From positions 234,911,576 to 234,975,575 of the forward strand of contig NC_134357.1 of the NCBI RefSeq assembly GCF_048569485.1: a stretch of DNA of 64,000 nucleotides, written 5' to 3'. Positions 1-9,358 of the stretch are shown here, piece by piece. How positions within the stretch are numbered: the stretch's first letter is position 1; every line of letters begins with the position of its first letter. This stretch comes from Anomaloglossus baeobatrachus. Its lineage: Eukaryota > Chordata > Amphibia > Anura > Aromobatidae. The notes beneath the pieces were generated by a model. The model was given only the letters and a program-made list of their open reading frames with translations. It searched no databases and was not told the DNA's origin. The position numbers and the translations under genes were made by a program.

Positions 1-533
1 AGGGCGCTCCAGTACAGTGTTGAATATGGTTTCAAGTATGGCATGGACGTCTTCATTACCTGTAGCCTCAGGGACGCCTCTCACTCGGATATTATTACGG
101 CGCCCTCTGTTGTCTAGGTCCTCCAGATGTTTGTTAGTTTCACTCAGAGCCCAAGCATAAGAGGTCACGTTCTTTTTTAATTTGATGATGTACTGTCTAG
201 TGTTATCGTGATCCCTTTCCACCGAGTCCACTCTATCTGCTAGTATCCCAACATCTTGGCGGATTGAGTTAATCTCTGATTTACAGGTTTCTTTTACTTC
301 CGAGATCAGGGATCTGAAGTCTTCCTTGGTAGGAAGGAGATCCAGGTACTTTTTTAATTTTCTGTGGTCACAATGGTGTTCCATGTCTCCCGGCTCAGAT
401 TCTGATGGGGAGTCGCGTGACCCTCCTCCGTCTTCCTGTTGAGACACCAAAGCAGACAGCGAAGGCGTAGAGTCTAGGTCCATATCCACGGAACCCGACC
501 GCGTAGTTTTATTTTTCGCTTGATTGCTTTTAT
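1..533 (-). mobile_element. L1/Tx1-type LINE, ORF1 (5' part, cut by window edge)
   Basis: The minus strand stays open from about 530 to base 1. From an ATG at 483 it encodes an acidic Ser/Asp-rich head, a heptad-like coiled-coil stretch and, at the left edge, N-R-G-R-R-N-N-I-R-V-R-G-V-P-E. That is the signature leading into the RNA-recognition fold of L1/Tx1 ORF1 proteins, which coat the LINE RNA as trimers. The rest of ORF1 and ORF2 lie outside the window. No stop is visible in this part, so the copy may be fairly young. The Met at 483 is the first good start, but the frame is open further upstream. Confidence 0.75.
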
Positions 534-539
534 ATGAAA

Positions 540-660
540 AACATTTCTGATTAAATAAAAATAATAATGATGAGGAAAATGAAAAAAAGAAAAAAAGAAA
601 AAGAAAAAAAAAAGGGATGGGAAAAAAAGGGAGAGGGAGGGGGGGGGGGGAATTGTACTA
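540..660. repeat. Purine-rich low-complexity tract
   Basis: An A/G-only stretch made of runs of A, then GGGA units, ending in a G run. It lies just upstream of the L1 ORF1 start and may be part of that element's 5' region. No coding or structural RNA signal is seen. Confidence 0.7.
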
Positions 661-880
661 TCCCGACACATACAATTACGGTTGTGGGGGGTGGATTTCA
701 GGTAGAGGTCCTGCCTGCTTATACCTTTTGATCGATGAATTATGTAATTTTCTACAATTGTGTGTGTATTTATATGTCTAATAAAAATTGAATTTTATGG
801 AAATTTGTACTCCGATGTGTATGTGTTTTTTTGTACACATATTTTCTGAATAATTGCTGATGGAGTTGTTCCAGTTATGA
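661..880. other. No gene; possible LINE 3' tail
   Basis: AT-rich sequence. The bases around 720-800 resemble the AATAAAA-bearing 3' ends of amphibian L1 copies, but without a protein match this is only a suggestion. Confidence 0.25.
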
Positions 881-1850
881 ATCCGTACATAAGGGAATTA
901 TAAAAAATTGTCACTAAAATGATACAGTATTTTTCCCTTTGGTCTTTGATCTTGTTTATTTTGAAGTAACTCATCTCGTAGGATACTCACATATAGCTTA
1001 GCATTGAGACCACCATCGAACCTGGTCAAGCATTCGACAGAAGGAATCCAGTTCCACTGAAATAAATTAAAAATTTGTATTGGTAATGTCGTTAAAATCC
1101 ATGATCCAAATGTGCTTAAAGTCTTTTCAGTTTAAATAAAGTGCATGGTAAAACCTGTGAATACAGCTGACACAGTAATCAACACTCTTCTGGTGGTAAA
1201 ACACCCTTAATAATGAGAACAGGTTTCCAATTTTCTACTATCCACTTTTCGGCAAATTCGAGCCAACACTTCTTATGACGATATTGAAGTCGAGACTATT
1301 TTAACTTTTTGCGGGCCACCACTCCAGACTTGTGTAATGTGCTTCGCATGGTGCTCTCATGGATGTCTGTGATCTCACTGTTGACCTGTAGTCACACTTG
1401 TATGTGGCTCACTCGAGGATCGCATTGCACTGCCCGGACAGGCCGCCAGCTCTTCTGTCAGGAGCTGGTCAGCTACATGTATCTTTATGCAGTTGCACGC
1501 TCCTGTCAGGAGAGCGTGTGGCCTTTCTGGGTGATACGAACCTTGCGCAAGTCGGACACAAGTGTGACTCGCCACCTCCCACTATGGTGTTTGATGCTCC
1601 AGAATCGATAGACCTTGCCATGAGCCAACTTGTTTACTCCGATATTTTGCCTGCACATCCACCTTTTTAATGGATAGACGGACTTCATTTCGTATTCTTC
1701 CAACTGTCATGGCACTCGCATAATGCAGTTTAGCAATTTTCTTGGCCGAGAGACTGCTATCGATGATTTGTATGATGCAGTTTATCTTTTCTTGGAAAGA
1801 TCTTCTTCATGGCTGCTCCTCTATTAAAACCAGGGACTTATCGTTTAGAT
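880..1850 (-). mobile_element. Tc1-like DNA transposon fossil
   Basis: Minus-strand translation in several frames gives recognisable Tc1 transposase pieces. A helix-turn-helix segment (L-S-A-K-K-I-A-K-L, then a G-R-I-R-N pattern) lies near 1690-1780. The junction motif S-T-M-R-S-T-L-H-K-S-G-V-V-A-R-K-K lies near 1300-1370, followed by L-E-F-A-E-K-W near 1250. A late segment R-F-D-G-G-L-N-A-K-L-Y lies near 970-1025. Order and strand agree with one element. The reading frame is broken repeatedly and about 200 bases near 1400-1600 do not fit, so it is inactive and may carry an insertion. Terminal repeats were not found. Confidence 0.7.
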
Positions 1851-2157
1851 ATCAACTTATTAAAACACTGGACTATTAGTGAATGTGAGAAATGGTTGTA
1901 ATTTGTAGTATACATGAAGAAAAAGAAGATCTGTTCACCACTCGGAGCAACAGCGTAACAATGCAGTGACATGACAAGAATCTGCACAAACTAAATAATT
2001 GCAAGTCAAATTTATGTATGAGATATGTATGAGCTAGCCAAGATGATTGGCTATAAAATTAAGGTAGTCTCACATTCTAAGCTGTAGTGGATGGTGAGAT
2101 ATGGAGCCTAAAAGTCAAAATTCAAGTTATCCTTTTGCTTGTCGATATATTCATGGT
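1851..2157. other. No feature seen
   Basis: Unique-looking AT-rich sequence with no convincing frame, repeat ends or RNA gene. Confidence 0.5.
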
Positions 2158-2577
2158 TAGAGATGAGAGAACCTGAAAAGTAAAGTTCTGCGTTTATACC
2201 GAACACTGACTTTACAAAAAAAAAAAAAAAACAAGTGTTGGCGTTCGCGTACTTTACGCATGCAAACTACTTGCTCAAGCATTGCTGCGCTGAGGTACGC
2301 GCATTGCTCAGTCCAGTGTGAGCAGCTTGCAGTATTTAACAGCTTGCACTGGCGGTAACAACGTGATCAACTGTAGTGTGCACCCCTCAGAAAAAAGAAA
2401 AAAAAAGTCTGCCCACCCTCCCCCAGACGTGATCTCTTTACGGCTGGCTGTATGTGCACGGAAATCCAAACTGCTCAATCAGTGACTTCCATTAGGGTTC
2501 AGGTCAAGTTCGGGTCCAGAACCAATCTTTATCTAAAGTCTACCTGAACCAAATTTCAACGGGTCCACTCATCTCTA
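2158..2577. mobile_element. Non-autonomous hAT element (420 bp)
   Basis: The element begins TAGAGATGAGAGAACC and ends in the inverted form CTCATCTCTA. It is flanked on both sides by the identical 8-bp duplication TTCATGGT (2150-2157 and 2578-2585), which is diagnostic of hAT integration. It encodes no transposase. Its ends match those of the 6.2-kb hAT copy at 17707-23935, so that family is the likely source of the transposase. Confidence 0.85.
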
Positions 2578-3229
2578 TTCATGGTATTTCCAGTTCCATT
2601 TCACATTAAAGCACACTCCACTTACTTCCTGGGCTGAGGCTGGTAAATTCTGTTGGAACAAATCTGTATTGTTACAACCTGGTCTCCCTTGACATTTGTT
2701 AAGCACCACAAATAGCATACTGGAAGAGCAAAAAAAAATAAATCATCTTTTGGCAGAACAGTGCTCGAAAAGGCTGGTGACTCTCCCCTACCTATCTTTG
2801 AGATTGCTTTTCAAAAATGTCCAGGGAGATACAAATTTCCTTGCCCCAAATTTTGTTTTCCTGTGGTTGATGCATGTGGTTATTGTGGGAAATAAATAGA
2901 GTTAATTATTGCTAATTAATCAGTTGTCTTTGATCAATACGTTTAACCCATTGTGTGCTACCTTTGGTCTACAGGAAAATAGCATTTCAGGTAAGGAAAT
3001 ATTAACTGTTTTATTGCAAGCAGCAAAGGCTTTCTTATTTTTACTAAGATAGCAATTGTACATATTCAAAGAACGCTAATAAGTTATTTCAATATCTTTT
3101 AAATAAAAATGTACTTAAACACTACAAAATAATAGATTAAAAATATATCAAATATAACCACATGGCTTACAACTAGCCTTACAGCTTTTGCACATACAGC
3201 AAAACTCAAAAGTGACATTAAAAGAAATA
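2578..3229. other. No feature seen
   Basis: AT-rich sequence. No frame with recognisable protein content and no repeat ends were found. Confidence 0.5.
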
Positions 3230-3791
3230 TATGGTCGTGGCCAAAAGTTGAGACTGACAGATTTTGGTTAACACAAAATTTGCTGGTTTAGTGAGTTTAA
3301 ATCTTATGAACAGATGTTTATATGGTTACTGAAGTACAATTATCAGCATTTCATAAGTTTTTACACTTTTCTTGACAAATGCATCAAGTTTATACAAAGA
3401 CTCAATATTAACAATGCTGTTGCTTGTTTTAAAAACTTCTGCACTTTGCACAGGCAGCTGGATATCAGCTTCTTGGCCAGATCCTGAATGATAACACATT
3501 CTTGTCTAACTAGTGCTTGGAGTTTATCATAATTTTCTGTGTTTTTGTTTGTCCTTCTGCTGCTGATTGACCACAGGTTCTCAATGATTTGCGATCTGGA
3601 GTGTTTCTTGGCCATGGACCCAAAATGTTTATGTTGTGTTCACTAAGCCACTTAGTTATCACTATGCCTTGATACATGGTCTCCATTATGCTGGAAAAAT
3701 TGTTCAACACCAAATTGTTCCTGTATTATTGGGAGACGTTGCGCTTGGAAGATGTTTACACACTATTCTATAGTCATGGCAGTGTTCTTAA
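3230..3791 (-). mobile_element. Tc1-like transposon 3' part
   Basis: The minus strand encodes the end of a Tc1-family transposase. W-L-S-E-H-N-I-N-I-L-G-P-W-P leads into S-P-D-type residues, then I-E-N-L-W-S-I-S-S-R-R-T-N-K-N (about 3560-3600), then Q-D-L-A-K-K-L-I-S-S. The frame is shifted at least once. A terminal-repeat-like sequence, GTGGCCAAAAGTTGAGACTG, starts near 3236. The upstream half is missing: a TAA-flanked element begins at 3792. A plus-strand piece of the same family lies at about 5290-5790. Confidence 0.75.
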
Positions 3792-4377
3792 GGCCTCTTT
3801 CACACGTTCGTGAAAAACCACGCACGTTTTTCACGGACGTGTCAGAGGTGCGTTTTGCCCTCCGTGAGCAGTGTTTATGGGCTAGGTATGTTCTCACACA
3901 TGGAGAACGGGAACTTTCTACTCACCTGTACCTGGCGTCGCTGTCCGTGGCGCTGATCTTCGGTCCTGACGACTCCCCGCTGCTGCCGGCCGCAGTGAAG
4001 TGAAAATTCAATTAACATATAATGAGCGGCGGTCGGCTGCAAGTGACTGCAGGGCTGGTGAAGGGGAGTAAAGTTTTTTTTTTTCTCAGACACATGTCTT
4101 CTCTCCGGTGCGTGTCACACGGAACACATCCGTGTGGTCCGTGTGTGTTGTGTGTGACACGTTTGCGTTCCGTGTGACACCCGTGATGTCGGAGAGAAAA
4201 CGTACATGTCGGCGTGAGAAACACATGGACACACGTAAGTACGGAATGGACACACATTCCGTGCGCAAATACGTGTGTCCAAAACCATAGGAATACCTAG
4301 ATTACGTGTGTACGTGTCTCCGGTACGTCAGAAAACTGCCAAACACGTACCGGAGGCACGTACGTGTGAAAGAGGCC
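3792..4377. mobile_element. Small PIF/Harbinger-type element (586 bp)
   Basis: Inverted ends GGCCTCTTTCACACGT and ACGTGTGAAAGAGGCC are flanked by TAA on both sides (3789-3791, 4378-4380). A 3-bp TAA duplication fits PIF/Harbinger integration. The interior is rich in CACACG/CGTGTG palindromes and has no transposase frame. Confidence 0.8.
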
Positions 4378-4380
4378 TAA

Positions 4381-4794
4381 AGGGAATCTGTCACAAGGTT
4401 TTTGCTACCTCATCTGAGAACAGTATAATGTAGGCAAAGAGATCCTGAATCTAATGATGTATCACTAAAATTACTGGGAGCAGCTGTGCTAACACAATCA
4501 AAGATTTTAGTTTTTAGCAAAGCAGCAGAAATTAGAAAGCTGCGCCCACCCACACCAGGCTTTATGTATACATTTCTATATACAGATGCTTGTAATCACA
4601 GAAAGGGGCAAAGTCAAACTTGAGCTCACCTGCTCCTCAGTCCCACTAATGATAAAGCTACTGAAGCTTAAACTAATACTGTAGGTAAACAAACACACAC
4701 TTTGTGACAAGAGACACATGGTTGAAATCTCCGTTAACCCTTACAGCAAAAAGCCATCAGATTACATAGAAAAAACCTACAGACAGATTCCCTC
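4381..4794. mobile_element. Small TAA-flanked element (414 bp)
   Basis: Inverted ends AGGGAATCTGTCAC and GACAGATTCCCT are flanked by TAA at 4378-4380 and 4795-4797. The left TAA is shared with the neighbouring element at 3792-4377. A related copy lies at 39831-40176 with the same internal wording (CTACCTCATCTGAGA against CCACCTGAGA). No coding sequence. Confidence 0.75.
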
Positions 4795-4797
4795 TAA

Positions 4798-5790
4798 GCA
4801 AAATTGTTTACGTTTACGCAAAAGAGCTCACGCTTGGATGAAAAGAAACCTCACACATAAATGGTCTCACGATGCTTTACTATTGGTATGAAACAGGTCT
4901 CATGGTAGTAAAAGTGATAGACATTATCAAGGATAGCAGAGAAGCCACTTCTCTCAGAGAAAAAAAAAATCGTACAGACTAACCTTCTGCAGGAAGTACA
5001 GGGATTTGACAATTGAAGAACAGTTTACGCTTATTTTCTCTGATAACCCCCCCCTCAGACTGTGTGAGACATGGGAGAATGACGGTCCGGAGAAGAAAAG
5101 GTGAGCGCTACCATGAGTCCTGTATCATGCCAAGAGTAGTGTGTGTGTGTGTGTGTTTTTCATCCAGGAAGAGGACGGATATGTCCTTGAAACGCGTAGA
5201 CCTGTGTAAAGACCTGTGAAAATAAAGAAAAGAGTTTTACTATCTCCACCTGGACTCCTGTGGTTTGGCGCGGTATTCTAATCCTGCATTTCCCCTGCTG
5301 ATTTAAACCTGTTTTTCATCCATGGGAGGGGGCTCACTCGCAATTTTGTCTAAGAACGCTGCTGTCAGTAGAGAATGTCATCTAAATATTCTCCAAGAGA
5401 AACATCTCTCAACCATAAAGAAGCAATATGGTGATGAACAATACTTTTCCAGCATGATGAAGCACCATGTCAGAGCAAAAGTGATAATAAACTGTCACAG
5501 TAAACAAAACATTTAGATTTTCGTCCAAGGTTAGGAAACTCCACCTGCTGAGAACCAGTGATGAATACTCAAAGAGCGGGTGGGCAAACAAAAACACAGA
5601 AATTGTGATAAACTCCAATTACTGATTAAATCAAGAATCAGTTTTCATCAGTCAGGATCTGGCCCAGAAGCAAACATCCAGCGGCCAGGGCAAATTGCAG
5701 AAATCTTGTAAAATAAAAAAGGTCAAAACTGTGAATATTGAGTCTTGTTATCATCTTGTCACTAAAAGTCTAAAAAATATCAAATGCCTA
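4798..5790 (+). mobile_element. Tc1-like transposon fragments, split by an insertion
   Basis: On the plus strand, 5340-5520 reads as a Tc1 RNase H-like domain (N-A-A-V-S-R-E-C-H-L-N-I-L-Q-E-K, then G-D-E-Q-Y-F, then R-A-K-V-I). From 5560 to 5600 it reads K-Q-K-H-R-N-C-D-K-L-Q-L-L-I, the same family as the minus-strand piece at 3230-3791. Several stops and shifts interrupt it. Bases 4970-5035 probably continue the element upstream, separated by a PLE-like insertion. The catalytic region around the second Asp is changed, so it is inactive. Confidence 0.65.
5035..5290 (+). mobile_element. Probable Penelope-like 3' fragment
   Basis: This stretch interrupts the Tc1-like remnant. It contains GAAACGCGTAGACC after a short GGAC/GTCC stem (about 5170-5205), then AATAAAG and a conserved-looking tail ending GGTTTGGCGCGGTATTC. 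Such GAAACGCGT-type sequence is typical of the hammerhead-bearing terminal regions of Penelope-like elements. A (GT)n microsatellite sits at 5139-5156. The first hammerhead core strand is not recognisable here. No protein is encoded. Confidence 0.4.
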
Positions 5791-6423
5791 TATTTGTACT
5801 CCTGTAACCATATAAACATCTCACTAAAACACTGAAGGAGCACAATGTGTGAAAACCAAAATTTGTTTGTCTTAAAAACTTTTGGCCATGTTTTCAAAAA
5901 ACATGACAGAAAACAAACCCAATTCCAAATAGTTGGGATACTCTGTAAGGAACACAAGAATGCAATAAATTGGAAGCGTCTTATAGCCATATTTTATTCA
6001 CAACAGGACATAGATCGGAAGGTGAAAAGTAGACATTTCATTTGAAAGAATTCATTTAGAAATTGATGACTGCAACACACCTCAAAACAAGTTGGGCTCG
6101 GGTCATATCTACAGTTGTGCAGGATCCCTGCTTTCTTTCATAATAGTCTGTAGTCGACTGGGAAGAGCAGAGAGTAATTGCTGGAGTTTTGGGAAAGGAT
6201 TGTTGTCCCATTTTTGTCTGATGTAGGATTTCAGCTGTCCTGCGTCCTTCTTTGCTCGATTTTTCGGTTCATAACACGCCAAATGTTTGTTAGAAAATCC
6301 AAACTCTTCTTCTGAGAAGCCATGCTATTGTGATGCGATTTAGCATTGTTGAAATACGCAAGGCCTATCCGGAGTCTGACGTGGTCTGGATGGGAACACG
6401 CAGTAGTGCTTAAAAGTCTGTCA

Positions 6424-7110
6424 GCCTTTCAGAACTTTCCATATTTCTGAATAAATTTGACCTAAAACAACATCAGATTTTCACACAAAGACCTAAAGCA
6501 AATAAACAGAACCAAAATCAAAAGTAGTAAAAAAATATTGGACTTCGTCATTTTTTTTCTTTAGCAAGGAAAAGGATCAATATTACGTGTGGGAGTGGGA
6601 AAAGTATGTGAACCATTGATTTCAATATATGGTATGACCCCTATTTTACAGCAAAACTTTTTCTAAATGTTTGTCTCCTCCAATCCACAGACAAATTATG
6701 TACAAACTATTGATATGGTTTTGAAGCCTTTTTCCAACCTGATGAGCAAAAGCTTCTTTTGAAGTCTTCAGAAATCTCATTTGTGCCATGATGCACTTCC
6801 ATAAATGTGTTCGGAAGATTAGTATTTGATAGAGCCCTGTTCTTTAAAAACATGTAACCAACTCACACCTGATTGTCAAATTGATTGAAAACAGTACATT
6901 TAAACTTCAAATGATCACCTACTCTTAAAGGTTCAGCTACTTTTGACAGACATGTAATATTGGATCATTTTCCTCATTAAAAAATGACAGTCTGATATTT
7001 TTGGATTGGTTATTTGATTTCATCTATGTTTAATATGTGTAAAAATCATGGAGTTTTAGGTCAAATTTATTCAGAAATATGGAAAATTCTGAAGGGTTCA
7101 CAAACTTTGA
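6424..7110. mobile_element. Nested small element with ~45-bp inverted ends
   Basis: The left end around 6430-6475 (CATATTTCTGAATAAATTTG and onward) is the near-exact inverse of the right end around 7048-7085. The interior has no transposase. It lies inside the larger copy at 5917-8356. Confidence 0.6.
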
Positions 7111-7157
7111 AGTACCATTGCTGTTTTAAATCTCTAAATAATGCTCAGGATAGTGAC

Positions 7158-7540
7158 TAGAGATGAACGGACCCGTAGACGATCGGTCCGGCGGGGTTAG
7201 CCAAACTTAAATTAAAGTTACGTTTGGGACCCAGACTTGAACGGAATCACAATGGAAGTCACTTATTGGGCAGTTCAGGTCTCTGCCCACATGCAGCCAG
7301 CAATAAAACAGAGCTCTTGCGGGGGCGGGTTTTTCAATTATTTTTTTTTCGGCGCATACTACATGCGATCACACTGTTGCTACCCCCAGCGCGAGCCAAA
7401 CACTGCAAGTGGCTTGCACTGGGCAGAGCACCGATCTTACCCGAGCATAGGGATATTTGCGTGAGTAAAGTTCATACATAAAGCACCCGAACAAGGTTTT
7501 TTTTCTTTTTGGAAAAGTCTGAACACAGAACCTCAGGTTC
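7158..7540. mobile_element. Degraded non-autonomous hAT element
   Basis: It begins TAGAGATGAACGGACCC, like the hAT ends at 2158 and 17707. The flanking ATAGTGAC (7150-7157) recurs as TTAGTGAC just after 7537, a 7-of-8 duplication. The last ten or so bases of the right terminal repeat appear lost. The interior GC content and wording (GGTTCG-like) fit a small hAT derivative. Confidence 0.55.
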
Positions 7541-8448
7541 TTTAGTGACTTTCAAGATGTGTAAGCTGCCCATGCCATAGGCACTAATGCAGCCCCATAC
7601 AATCAGTGATGTAGCTTTTTGAACCGAGATTTTAAGCTGGGAGGATACTCTCTTCTTGAGTATTCAGGATACGTCTTTGGTTTCTATAATCATAATTTCA
7701 CATTTTGATTCATCTGACCACAGAATTGTTCTCAATTTTGCCTCCGTTCATTAAAATGAGCGCTGGCCCAGAGATGGCAGTGTTTTTGGATTGTGTTGAT
7801 ATATGGCTTCTTCTATGCATGACAGAGCTTTATCTTGCATTTATGGATTGCACGGTGCTCACCAACAATGATTTCTGTAGGTATTCCATACATGCAGCCA
7901 TATAGCCCATGCAGTGATTTGCAACTTGTGGACCCATAGATCACGAACATTCAATATTGATCATTGGCCTTGTCCCTTTTACACGATATGAATTTCTCCA
8001 GAATCCCTGAATCTTTTGATATTATGTACTGTAGATAGTGGGACTTTCAACTTTTTTTTACAATTGTACTTGCTCTTTATAAGCAGCCATGTGACTTACT
8101 TGAAAACTGACCCTCCAATAGTTTTTCATTAATACGACTTACTTTTCAGTGTTTTGTTATATGAGATATGTTGCAGCCACTAATTTCTAAATAAGTTAAT
8201 TTTCTCAAATGAAATAGAAAAATGTCTAACTTTCACCTTCTGATCCGAGCTCTATATTCTGTTGTGAATAAAATAAGGATAAAGGATTTCCAAATCACTG
8301 GATTCTGTTTTCTTTACATTTTACACAGTGTGACAACTTGTTTGGAATTAGATGATGTACATCTAAACTTTTTTTTTTTGTCTCAAACAGAAATAAAAAT
8401 GACTTATTTAGGTCAAATCTGTTTGCAGAAAAGGTAATATTAGTATGC

Positions 8449-9358
8449 CTACTGTGACTGAAGCTGTGATGTAGTGTAGGAGGAGTGAGTGGATGGAGAT
8501 GCAGACATGGAACCATACGCAGTAAGGCAAGATGGAGAAGTGGACATATGACCATGGTCAGAAGAACTGGAAGAGGAGGTAGGAATATTTAAAGATGATA
8601 ATGGGGAGTTGTAGGAGACACTAGGGGGAAAAGAGGCAGGACGTCTGGATTCCCGATGAGAGTGGAAGGCATAGCTGGGTTGGGAGGGAGAGTCCTGGGT
8701 ATAACTTGTGGAAGGATGTGAATGGTATGAAGAGAGTCGAGGGAAAGAATGTGAAATACATGGAGGGGACTGAGAGTATGAATTGGAAGTGGCTTGAGAG
8801 GAAGTTGAGAGGCAATATTGGGGTTGACTTGGTGATTGATAGGCAGCCAATGGGGATATGAACTCTATTTCTATAGGTGGTGCTGTATTCAGAGGACAGG
8901 CCAGCTTTACTTGGTCTATTAAACCAAGCACCTTCTCAGGATCATTGGGAGGAATGCAGGCTTCTATGAGGGTCTGAATGCTAGAACGCAACCAAAGCCT
9001 CCATCGCTCAGGAACTTTTCGGATATAACTTCCCAAACTGCGGACAAATGCGTCCTCTGAATCTTCCTCAATATTTCTTTGCAAGTAAGCCAGAACTTGG
9101 CTATCAATTGTGTCTGCACTGGTTGAGCTAAAGCTTGACTTTTTGTCTTTCCTCTCCCTGTATTGAAGTGGCAAAACTTGTTGGGTAACCAATGTGGCAG
9201 AGCCTGTGACTGGTGGTTCTTCATAGCACAAAGATCTGCCTCCATCACTAGGATCTGATGCTCCTCCTGCTGTTGCTGTCGGCAATTCCGGCTCAGATTC
9301 TCCCAGATGATGTTCCTGAGGCACTTGGACATCTATTTCTACTCCATTAAGGTTTGCG
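8449..9358 (-). CDS. Exon 7: BESS-like motif and C-terminal tail
   Basis: The acceptor CATTATACAG lies just right of 9358; the stop is at 8449-8451. It encodes residues 253-555. The central [17 protein letters not shown] and R-S-S-I-Q-T-L-I-E pattern fits the BESS motif, a protein-interaction helix pair found in MADF proteins. The tail of about 165 residues is dominated by Ser, Pro, Tyr and His and looks disordered. The open frame continues 41 bases past the splice site to an ATG at 9399, but that part is intron in this model. No AATAAA was found soon after the stop on the minus strand. Confidence 0.75.

Larger units (their letters stand above)
5917..8356 (-). mobile_element. DNA transposon copy with inverted ends, itself interrupted
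   Basis: The left end (CCAATTCCAAATAGTTGGG) and right end (CAACTTGTTTGGAATTAG) are inverted relatives. The pieces at 6060-6400 and 7545-8200 match, from memory, a common fish/frog DNA transposon whose ends read like 'attccaaaaaagttggga'. Its coding strand would be minus. No frame is intact. Two younger-looking elements sit inside it (6424-7110 and 7158-7540). I cannot name the superfamily with confidence. Confidence 0.5.
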
